From contig CAYUIZ010000061.1 in the NCBI GenBank assembly GCA_964444885.1, forward strand, positions 1 to 18,042: 18,042 nt of DNA, given 5' to 3'. The stretch comes from CAYRGQ01 sp964444885. GTDB lineage: Bacteria > Bacteroidota > Bacteroidia > Sphingobacteriales > Sphingobacteriaceae. Below the pieces are notes generated by a model. It searched no databases. It was given only the letters and a program-made list of their open reading frames with translations, and was not told the DNA's origin. Position 1 is the first letter of the stretch. Each line of letters starts with the position of its first letter. Shown in pieces: positions 1-6,700 of the stretch. Both the position numbers and the translations under genes were made by a program.

Positions 1-2
1 AA

Positions 3-176
3 TGCACAGGGTGCACGACAAAAAATCCGTTTACGTCACTTCGACGACATTAGGAGGAGAAATCTGTGGATCTATCCTGCTTAACCATAGATCTCTCCTC
101 ATTCCTCGTCGAGATGACGGCATAGTTTGTAAGGAGTTTTTTCACAATAGCGGAAATCTGTCGTGCACCCAATGCA
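3..176. repeat. MITE/REP-like intergenic element with terminal inverted repeats
   Basis: The ends are an 18-base inverted repeat, 3-20 against 159-176. Sixteen of 18 positions match and the shared core is GGGTGCACGACA. Nested inside is a long imperfect hairpin, with arms at about 34-65 and 89-119 of the form CGTCA..TCGACGA..GAGGAGA.ATCT, and a loop of about 23 bases. The remaining interior, 120-158, holds nothing I recognise. Nothing in the segment looks like a protein gene. The layout suggests a small non-coding palindromic repeat of the kind scattered between genes in Bacteroidota. It ends about 45 bases before the dnaX start, so it may contribute to the dnaX leader or promoter. The left edge is close to the window border, so the true extent is unknown. 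Confidence 0.55.
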
Positions 177-221
177 CAATACGCGATACGCATTACGCGG
201 GAAAACCGTATCTTCGTGCCG

Positions 222-2033
222 ATGGATAATTTTATTGTTTCGGCTAGAAAATACCGCCCGGCTACCTTCGACACCGTCGTAGGACAGCAACACATCACGG
301 GGACGCTCAAAAATGCGATCAAGAACAACCAATTGGCCCAAGCCTTTTTGTTTTGCGGTCCGCGTGGCGTCGGGAAAACAACCTGTGCGCGTATCCTGGC
401 AAAAACCATCAATTGCGAGCACCTCAATGACGACACGGAAGCCTGCGGCACCTGCAGCAGTTGCGAATCCTTTGCCAAAGGCACGTCCTTTACCATCCAC
501 GAACTGGACGCGGCTTCTAATAACTCCGTTGAGGATATCCGTACGCTCATTGAGCAAGTGCGCATCCCGCCTCAAGTAGGAAAGTACAAAATCTACATCA
601 TCGATGAGGTGCACATGCTTTCGCAGCAGGCGTTTAACGCGTTTTTGAAAACACTCGAGGAGCCGCCCGCCTATGCTATTTTTATCTTAGCGACCACAGA
701 AAAGCATAAAATTCTGCCGACGATCCTGTCGCGATGCCAAATTTTTGATTTTAACCGTATCCAGATTTCGGATATGGCCGCACACTTGGCCAGCATTGCT
801 ACCCAGGAAGGGGTGTCCTACGATCCTGACGGGCTGCACATCATCGCCCAAAAGGCCGACGGCGGACTGCGCGACGCGCTATCCATGTTTGACCAAATCG
901 TCAGTTTCTCCAATAAGCAGGTCACCTACCAAGCAGTGATCGACAACCTGAATATCCTGGATTACGATTACTATTTCCGGGTGGTCGATGCGATTATTGC
1001 CGAAGATGCGGCTGTAGCGTTATTGGCGTTGGATGATATTCTTTCCGCAGGATTTGACGGAGGGCATTTCATTTCGGGACTGGCCTCTCACCTGCGCAAC
1101 CTGCTGGTGACGCGCGATGAACAAACATTGCGTTTACTGGATGTGAGTGAGACCATTCGCCAGCGATACCTGGAGCAGGCCCGCAAACTCAGCACGGGAT
1201 TGATCCTGTCTGCACTGAATATTGCCAACCAATGCGAAGTCAACTACCGTACCAGCAAAAATCATCGCCTGCAAGTTGAATTGGCTTTGCTTAAAATGTG
1301 CCATGTCGGATCGGCCATCCAGTTGCATAGGCAAGGCGACGCGCAGCCGCTGGCCGCTGAAAAAAAAAAGCCCACACCTGATCCCAAGCCCGTTGCTAGC
1401 GACGTCGTAAGGGAGCCCGTGGCGCAGCCCGTCGTCGAGAAGCAGCCTGAATCTGCTCCCGTAGCCGCGGCAGTGCCCCAAGCGAACCCCGCGCCGGCTC
1501 CGGCGCCACCCACAGCGCCACCACCCGCGCCGACACCCACAAAGCCAGCGACTTCCTGGGGTAGCGCCAAGCTAGGCGCAGCGATACCCGATCTCGGCAA
1601 AATATTCGACCAAGTGGCCGAAGAGGAAGCGTCTGACGAGCCGACCCTATTGGAAGGGGATGAATTCCACGATTTCACCTATGAGGAGTTTCTGGCCGTT
1701 TGGCACGCATACGCCGATGAACTCAAAAAAGAAAACAAGATTAACCTGTATACGGTCATGACCGCCAATGCGCCTAAGCTGGGCGCCGATTTCCAGATCG
1801 AAGTCATTGTCGAAAACCAGATTCAGGAAAATCTCCTGCACACGGAGCGGATTGACATCGTGAACGTTCTGCGTCCCAAACTTCGCAATTACCGAACGAA
1901 TGTGGTGCCTGTACGCATGGCGAGCGACGTGAAGCGCAAACCCTACACCGCGCAGGAAAAATACAACGCCATGGTGAGTAAAAACCCCACGTTGGACAAA
2001 TTACGCCAAGAATTCAATCTCGGCTTGGAATAA
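222..2033 (+). CDS. dnaX: DNA polymerase III subunit gamma/tau (clamp loader ATPase)
   Basis: This is the AAA+ motor of the replicative clamp loader, which opens the sliding clamp and couples polymerases at the fork. Numbered from the ATG at 222 (603 aa), it shows Walker A GPRGVGKT at 46-53, four zinc-binding cysteines at 65, 75, 78 and 81, and Walker B DEVH at 128-131. Further on are a LEEPP segment, the sensor-1 region ILATTEKHK and an SRC arginine-finger motif. A collar domain follows to about residue 365, then a Lys then Pro/Ala-rich linker (about 380-440), and a C-terminal domain that is tau-specific. A GTG at 216 is in frame, but the ATG at 222 gives the usual MDNFIVSARKYRP start. An A10-G run at 1360-1370 may generate a shorter gamma-like product (separate entry). 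The gene is complete and its function is secure. Confidence 0.96.
   Translation: MDNFIVSARKYRPATFDTVVGQQHITGTLKNAIKNNQLAQAFLFCGPRGVGKTTCARILAKTINCEHLNDDTEACGTCSSCESFAKGTSFTIHELDAASNNSVEDIRTLIEQVRIPPQVGKYKIYIIDEVHMLSQQAFNAFLKTLEEPPAYAIFILATTEKHKILPTILSRCQIFDFNRIQISDMAAHLASIATQEGVSYDPDGLHIIAQKADGGLRDALSMFDQIVSFSNKQVTYQAVIDNLNILDYDYYFRVVDAIIAEDAAVALLALDDILSAGFDGGHFISGLASHLRNLLVTRDEQTLRLLDVSETIRQRYLEQARKLSTGLILSALNIANQCEVNYRTSKNHRLQVELALLKMCHVGSAIQLHRQGDAQPLAAEKKKPTPDPKPVASDVVREPVAQPVVEKQPESAPVAAAVPQANPAPAPAPPTAPPPAPTPTKPATSWGSAKLGAAIPDLGKIFDQVAEEEASDEPTLLEGDEFHDFTYEEFLAVWHAYADELKKENKINLYTVMTANAPKLGADFQIEVIVENQIQENLLHTERIDIVNVLRPKLRNYRTNVVPVRMASDVKRKPYTAQEKYNAMVSKNPTLDKLRQEFNLGLE
1360..1381 (+). 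promoter_or_regulatory. putative dnaX frameshift/slippage site
   Basis: A run of ten A (1360-1369) followed by G1370 contains the heptamer A-AAA-AAG at 1364-1370, in the reading phase required for tandem -1 slippage. A shift to -1 reads GCC CAC ACC and then TGA at 1379-1381, giving a product of about 386 residues. The +1 frame also stops soon, at TAA 1408-1410, so transcriptional slippage in either direction would truncate. The site sits just after the collar domain and before the tau-specific part, which is where gamma forms end. E. coli dnaX uses ribosomal slippage at A-AAA-AAG and Thermus dnaX uses polymerase slippage on an A run (established). A weak 5-bp stem, 1391-1395 with 1400-1404, lies downstream. 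Use of the site here is inferred. Confidence 0.6.
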
Positions 2034-2050
2034 ACAGCACAGCCTGGATT

Positions 2051-2075
2051 CCCCGATCGGCCACCGCGGCCGGGG
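2051..2075 (+). other. GC-rich hairpin between dnaX and rlmB
   Basis: CCCCG (2051-2055) pairs with CGGGG (2071-2075). Inside, GCC (2060-2062) pairs with GGC (2068-2070) around a 5-base loop, with a 4-base bulge on the left arm. No T run follows, so it does not look like a standard intrinsic terminator. It lies in the 67-base gap and could pause transcription or shape the rlmB leader. Confidence 0.25.
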
Positions 2076-2100
2076 TACTGGGGGCTACATAAACATACGC

Positions 2101-2871
2101 ATGCAACAACGATACGAAAAAAGAGAACCCCGCGAAACCAACCAGTTGGTTTTTGGCATACGCGCGGTCATGGAAGCGATAGACAGCGGCAAAGAAATTG
2201 AGTCGCTTTTTGTTCAGCGAGGCCTGGGAGGCGCTTTGTTCCAGGAATTCAAACAGGTGCTCAAGCAACATGATATCGGCTACCAGCAGGTGCCTATCGA
2301 GAAGCTTAACCGAATCACGCGCAAAAACCACCAAGGCGTGATCGCCGTAATTTCGCCCATTACCTACCAGCGGGTAGAGGATATTGTGCCGTTAATCTAT
2401 GAGGCGGGGGAGGTGCCGTTATTGCTTTTGCTGGATCAAATCACGGACGTACGCAACATGGGAGCTATTGCGCGCACGGCATCCTGCGCAGGCGTGCATG
2501 CCATCGTCGTGCCGCGCAAAGGTTCGGCCGAAATTAACCCCGATGCCATCAAAACATCGGCGGGCGCGTTGTACAAAATTACGGTGTGCCGTCAGGACAG
2601 CTTGGCAAAAACTGCCAAGTTTTTACAGGAATCGGGCATTCAGGTGGTAGTGCTTACCGAGAAAACCGAACGCGATATCTATGCGCCGGATTATACGGTA
2701 CCGACAGCCATCGTGCTGGGCTCGGAAGAATATGGCGTATCGGATGAGTTGATCCGCATTGCCGACCATCTGGCAAAAATCCCCTTGCAGGGTGATATCG
2801 CTTCGCTGAATGTGTCGGTTGCCGCTGGGGTAGGTGTTTACGAAGCCGTCAGGCAACGCCAGCAGGGCTGA
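2101..2871 (+). CDS. rlmB: 23S rRNA (guanosine-2'-O-)-methyltransferase, TrmH/SpoU family
   Basis: A SPOUT-class enzyme that transfers a methyl group from S-adenosylmethionine to a ribose 2'-OH. RlmB acts on G2251 of 23S rRNA (E. coli numbering) in the P loop of the large subunit. The 256 residues comprise an N-terminal substrate-binding domain (about 15-90, beginning VFGIRAVMEA) and the knotted catalytic domain. Motif 1 has N119 and R125 in DVRNMGAIARTA. Motif 2 is IVLGSEEYGV, about 204-213. Motif 3 is IPLQG..ASLNVSVA, about 227-241, with the S/L/N of the knot. Length and motif spacing fit RlmB closely. The TrmH tRNA Gm18 enzyme is less likely because the N-terminal domain is of the RlmB type, but the exact target nucleotide is inferred. 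The gene starts 67 bases after dnaX on the same strand and converges on thx. Confidence 0.88.
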   Translation: MQQRYEKREPRETNQLVFGIRAVMEAIDSGKEIESLFVQRGLGGALFQEFKQVLKQHDIGYQQVPIEKLNRITRKNHQGVIAVISPITYQRVEDIVPLIYEAGEVPLLLLLDQITDVRNMGAIARTASCAGVHAIVVPRKGSAEINPDAIKTSAGALYKITVCRQDSLAKTAKFLQESGIQVVVLTEKTERDIYAPDYTVPTAIVLGSEEYGVSDELIRIADHLAKIPLQGDIASLNVSVAAGVGVYEAVRQRQQG

Positions 2872-2880
2872 TGCCTGACG
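2847..2880. terminator. hairpin over the rlmB stop codon
   Basis: CGTCAGGCA (2847-2855) and TGCCTGACG (2872-2880) form a perfect 9-bp inverted repeat. An inner GCC/GGC stem closes within the loop. The rlmB stop codon (2869-2871) lies in the loop side of the structure. Neither strand has a T run beside it, so it may act as 3'-end protection or as a first block before the better terminator at 2911-2934. Confidence 0.45.
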
Positions 2881-2891
2881 GGCGCATGCAC

Positions 2892-3020
2892 CTATGCTTT
2901 GTCAACTACGGGCGGTTTGTTGTCCGCCTTTTTTGATGCATACTTGTCGCGAGGCCGCTTCTTTCCGTAAGAACCTGCGATGATCTTGCCTCTCTTGGTT
3001 TTCATGTCTCCTTTACCCAT
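2892..3020 (-). CDS. thx: 30S ribosomal protein THX
   Basis: A 42-residue, strongly basic protein beginning MGKGDMKTKRGKI and continuing IAGSYGKKRPRDKY. It follows the small ribosomal protein Thx first known from Thermus thermophilus, with MGKGD at the start, a KRGKI segment, a G-S/T-Y-G-K turn and an RPR end. In Thermus this peptide fills a cavity in the 30S head and stabilises rRNA (established). The family core ends near residue 27. The remaining 15 residues here are a Lys/Ala/Pro tail. The start at 3020 gives the family N-terminus exactly. A later in-frame ATG (codon 6) would remove the conserved MGKGD. The gene has its own likely promoter upstream and converges on rlmB with a 20-base gap. 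Its tail codons overlap a terminator on the opposite strand. It is easily missed by length cut-offs. Confidence 0.88.
   Translation of the reverse strand: MGKGDMKTKRGKIIAGSYGKKRPRDKYASKKADNKPPVVDKA
2911..2934 (+). terminator. rho-independent terminator of rlmB, inside thx
   Basis: On the + strand GGCGG (2911-2915), an 8-base loop and CCGCC (2924-2928) are followed directly by six T (2929-2934). It is the best intrinsic terminator in the region and stands 40 bases after the rlmB stop. On the - strand the same bases are codons 29-37 of thx. Confidence 0.7.
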
Positions 3021-3057
3021 CGTGTGAATCTTATTTAGTTAGCGATTTGTGAAGTAA

Positions 3058-3088
3058 TAAAGATAGCGATTTTTGTCCGAAAAGCCAA
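3058..3088 (-). promoter_or_regulatory. Bacteroidota-type promoter for thx
   Basis: Read on the - strand, TTGG (3088-3085) is followed after 19 bases by TATCTTTA (3065-3058). This fits the phylum's -33 TTTG and -7 TAnnTTTG pattern at the usual spacing, with one mismatch in each element. Transcription would start roughly 30 bases before the thx start codon. Confidence 0.45.
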
Positions 3089-3136
3089 TTTTTCGGGCTA
3101 TGGCACAGGGAAAAGGGAGGATAAGTGGTGCCGGGC

Positions 3137-3170
3137 ACAGCGGTGCGCTGTACCAATAGCGCATGCGCTA
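3137..3170. promoter_or_regulatory. two adjacent short palindromes (possible operator)
   Basis: ACAGCG-GTG-CGCTGT (3137-3151) is a perfect 6-bp inverted repeat with a 3-base centre. Six bases later, TAGCGCATGCGCTA (3157-3170) is a perfect 14-base palindrome. They lie in the 247-base spacer between the divergent genes thx and the 3268-3705 gene. Their size suits dimeric DNA-binding proteins, but no regulator is identified, so the role is speculative. Confidence 0.35.
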
Positions 3171-3267
3171 AGGAAATTTTGCTTTCGTTTTTGCACGGTC
3201 TTTGCAGCCGTATCCACCGAAATAGGGAGCAGGTACGTTTCACTCCGGTGCCGATATCCTCGTCAAT

Positions 3268-3705
3268 GTGAAAGAAGTTTACGACATACATGGATTTCCG
3301 ATTACGGTAGTTATCGAGGCAGGCTTGGTTTCTATTCGTTGCGATGCCCACCTGTGGCAATTAGCCGACAGGCGCAAGCGATCGGACTTTCGGCTTTTGG
3401 TGCACGCCATTTACCAAACCCACGACGCGCGCCACGGCGGGCCGCTCCGCATCTCCGAGCGCTCATTTCTCCTGGAGATTTACGGACATATCTACGTCGA
3501 CTATTACCTGTTGCGCTACGCGCGCTTTTTCCGGGCGCTGCTTTCAGCACGGCTATACGTCCGCTTGTTGCAATCGTGCGAGGATATCGACTGTGGCGAT
3601 CGGTCAAAAGACCCGAACCGCTTCTTTTGGAATCTGCTGTCCGCTCTGGATTGGGCAATCTACCCCCTTTTTCCGCAGAATATCAGCCGAAAGTATGTGA
3701 AATAG
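3268..3705 (+). CDS. hypothetical protein, basic, 145 aa
   Basis: I do not recognise this protein. The frame opens at about 3226 and the only reasonable start is GTG 3268. An overlapping ATG at 3266 is immediately followed by TGA. The product is rich in Arg, Leu, Tyr and Phe, with a mixed alpha/beta-looking composition. The N-terminal part (MKEVYDIHGFPITVVI) looks like beta strands. The middle (about 68-110) looks helical with many aromatics, and two Cys (103 and 108) flank a short acidic turn. There is no signal peptide or clear membrane segment. Codon usage resembles its neighbours. The competing frames give low-complexity Arg/Ala/Ser strings and are less protein-like. It converges on the alpha-2-macroglobulin gene with a 24-base gap and shows no operon partner. 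Function is unknown. Confidence 0.62.
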   Translation: MKEVYDIHGFPITVVIEAGLVSIRCDAHLWQLADRRKRSDFRLLVHAIYQTHDARHGGPLRISERSFLLEIYGHIYVDYYLLRYARFFRALLSARLYVRLLQSCEDIDCGDRSKDPNRFFWNLLSALDWAIYPLFPQNISRKYVK

Positions 3706-3729
3706 CCTCACCTGGCCGCGGCGTTTTCC

Positions 3730-6700
3730 TTATTGCCTTTGCAACTCCTCTACTTGTACCCATTGTCCGGTGGTGACGGCTTGTACGCGATTGTCGTACA
3801 TGGCTTCGGCACTCACTGCCGGCAAGAAATAACGGCCCGTGTACGATGCATTGAGCAATACCCGGTAGGTTAGCGTCTCATTCTGCCGAATATTGAAGTA
3901 CGTCAGCACGCGGTCATCCCGAATGTCCTGGTATGTGGCCGGCGACGAGCGTATACCCGTCGCCTGGTCATTTAGGCGCGTATTAATAATTTCCCAGCCT
4001 GACGGGAAAATCTGCGTGAGGGCAACGTGTTCGTGCATGCCCATCGATCCGGTGTTCCTTAGTGTTACTTCCGCAATAAAATCCGTACCCTGCACCAGCT
4101 TAGCGGGGTCTATCTCGTCGCCCTGCAGCGTGGTGTACCGCACGCCCATCGTCAGGATATCCGGGCGATTTTGCTGAGGCGGATTATCGCCGGGCGCAGG
4201 CTGGCCATCGCGCACAATGCGTACGAATAGCTTGCGCGAATCGCCGTTCTGGATGATCAGCTCGTTGTTGCCGTTAGGGTTGGCCAGCTCAATTTGATGT
4301 AAGTAATAGTAGCTGCTTACTTGCTGCGTATTTCCGTTCAGCGTGTAGGAGAAGGTCATGTTGCCTGTCACGTCGCCCGCGGCTTTGGCAATAGCTAGCA
4401 GCGCGTACGCCGTCGTTTGCGTACTGTACCAGCTTTGGTTATCCAAGGAATTTGCGACCGAATGCAACAATCTGTTAGCCTCTTCCGTTCGTTCGAGCAG
4501 CGTCAGCGTTTCCAGTATCATGGCCTGGTCGCGCAGTGCCGATCCAAAGGTGCGTCCCGCCGTAGTATAGCCTTTTCCATCAATGCTTCGGCCCTTAACC
4601 AACTGGTTGGCGACTACGCGCTGCCCCGCCAGCTGATAGGCTGCCGCCAAGCGCCAAGCGGCCTCGTCAGATAGGTACTCGAACTCCTTCAGCCGGTTCA
4701 TCGCGCCCAGGTCCGGCGATTTCGTCAGTGCAAGCAGGTACAGCCGGTAGGCTTGCACCAAATCTCCGCCACGCCAGTTGTATTGGTTGGGCGTCCAGCT
4801 TTGGGCCTTGCCACGCTGATAGCGGCGCCAGTTGTCCAGCATGCCGGGAGGCAACACGTACCCTTTGGCCTGCGCCTCGATCAGGAAATGGCCGATGTAG
4901 TTGGTGCTCCATTCTTCAGCCTCACGCGCGCCGGGCCAGTAGCCAAACCCGCCATCGGCGATCTGATAGCCCCGGAAACGGTCGATCGCCGTCTTGATAT
5001 TACTTTCTACTTCCTGCTTTTGCTTGTCGGAAAGTTTTACGAGCCGGTCAAGCATAAGTTGGGGAAATACGCTCGATGTGATTTGCTCCAGGCAACCATG
5101 GGGATACCGGATGAGGTAGCCCAACCGTTTGTTGAGATTGATGGGTGGCAAAGAGGAGACTTCCACGGTCGCCTGGTTTCTGTTGCCGGGCCCAAGGGGC
5201 TCGATTGTGTGTGTCCACGTCGCATTCCCAGCAACGTCAGCACTATGCACCGAGGTGATGTACGGGTTGGGGTTTCGGATGTCGATTTCCACTTGGTACG
5301 TCGCCGTTTCGTTGCCGCTTTTGGCTACCGCTTTTACTTTACCGACGCCGGTGTTATTTCCCGCGCGGACGGTGGCAAAGGCAATCTTTTCGCCTTGCGT
5401 AGTGAATGTGACGTTTTGTTTTCCCTGCTCTACCGTAAGCCCTCCTGACGCGGTGATTTCGAGCGAGACGTTTTTGATATTATCTTCCATGGCAAACACC
5501 GTCAGCGGCAGCTTGAACGTTTCGTTCGGGCCGATCACGCGGGGGAGGGTCGCTAGGAGCATCAGTGGCTTTTTGACCGGAACGGCTTGCTCTGCAAAGC
5601 CGTATGCGCCGTCCTGACCGGCAATGACCATGGCCCGCACGGATCCGACATACTGCGGCATGGTAAAGTCGTGCGTGTTTTTACCGCCACGGCGCAGGGT
5701 GAACGGTCCCAGGAACTTCACCACGGGCTCAAAGCGGTTCGCTTTGGCAGGGTCGACGTTCCGGTTGACATCGGCGTCGCCACCAATGCTGAGGATGCGT
5801 TCCAAATCGCCTCCCCAAGCACCGATTACCTTGTCAAACAGATCCCAGGATTTGACACCCAGGGCTTCCCTCGCATAGAAGGCTGCGTGCGGGTTGGGCG
5901 TGGGGAACCGGGTGAGGTCGAGCAGGCCTTCGTCCACGATAGCCACGGTGTACGTCATGGCTTTGCCTTTGGACTCCGCCACGGTGATTTGATTTTTCGT
6001 CTCCGGCTTGAGGCTCGCCGCCATTTGGATGGTAGGGGCGAGGATGGTATTCGGATCCTCTACGGTCAGCGGTATGACACCGTACATCCGGATGGGCAAA
6101 TCGTTGGCTGTTTGTGCATGCGGCTGCAGCAGCGTGACATTAACAAACACGTTGGGTGTCATGTTTTCGTCGACCTTGAATTTGTAGGTCGTTTGACCTT
6201 GTTGGGTATCAATCCAAAAGGTTTTGAGCACCCGGCTGCCGTTTTCGATGCTTATTAACCCCCTGCCACCTTCGGATGACGGAATGGTCAACGTGACGTC
6301 GTCGCCTACACTATACGTGTCTTTGTCTGAGGTAAAGGACAGCATGGAGGCTTCGGTTGGGTTGCTTTGTTGCTCACGACTCGCCCAGTTTGGCCAGTCG
6401 ATATATAGGGTCTTGCCGGCTGCATGCCCACTTTCAAGGTCGACGATCCGGATGAGGTAGCGCCCCCAGTCGGGGTAGTTCACGCGAATGCTCCAGTTTC
6501 CTTCCCCATTCTGCAACGTCAGGTTTTCCTTCTTGAGCAGTTGGTTGTATTTGTCCTGGGTGAAATTTCCCAGAAAGTCACCTTCCTGATTCCACCACCA
6601 TTGCCAGCGGATTTTGTAAAACTCAACTTGTACCCGCCGTGCGCCACGGAGCTTTTTGCCTTCCGGGTCGACCACAGCCAGCGATACGTCGTGCTCACGG

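Noticed and set aside
216..221. GTG start for dnaX two codons upstream
   Set aside because: The ATG at 222 gives the usual family N-terminus, and no ribosome-binding sequence favours the GTG.
2..229. 75-codon open frame at the left edge, + strand
   Set aside because: It runs straight through the palindromic repeat and overlaps the dnaX start. The translation has no protein-like pattern.
3332..3776. Alternative frames over the 3268-3705 gene (3332-3658 on -, 3339-3776 on +)
   Set aside because: Both give low-complexity Arg/Ala/Ser/Pro-rich strings without secondary-structure character, unlike the 3268 frame. The + strand one also runs into the macroglobulin 3' end.
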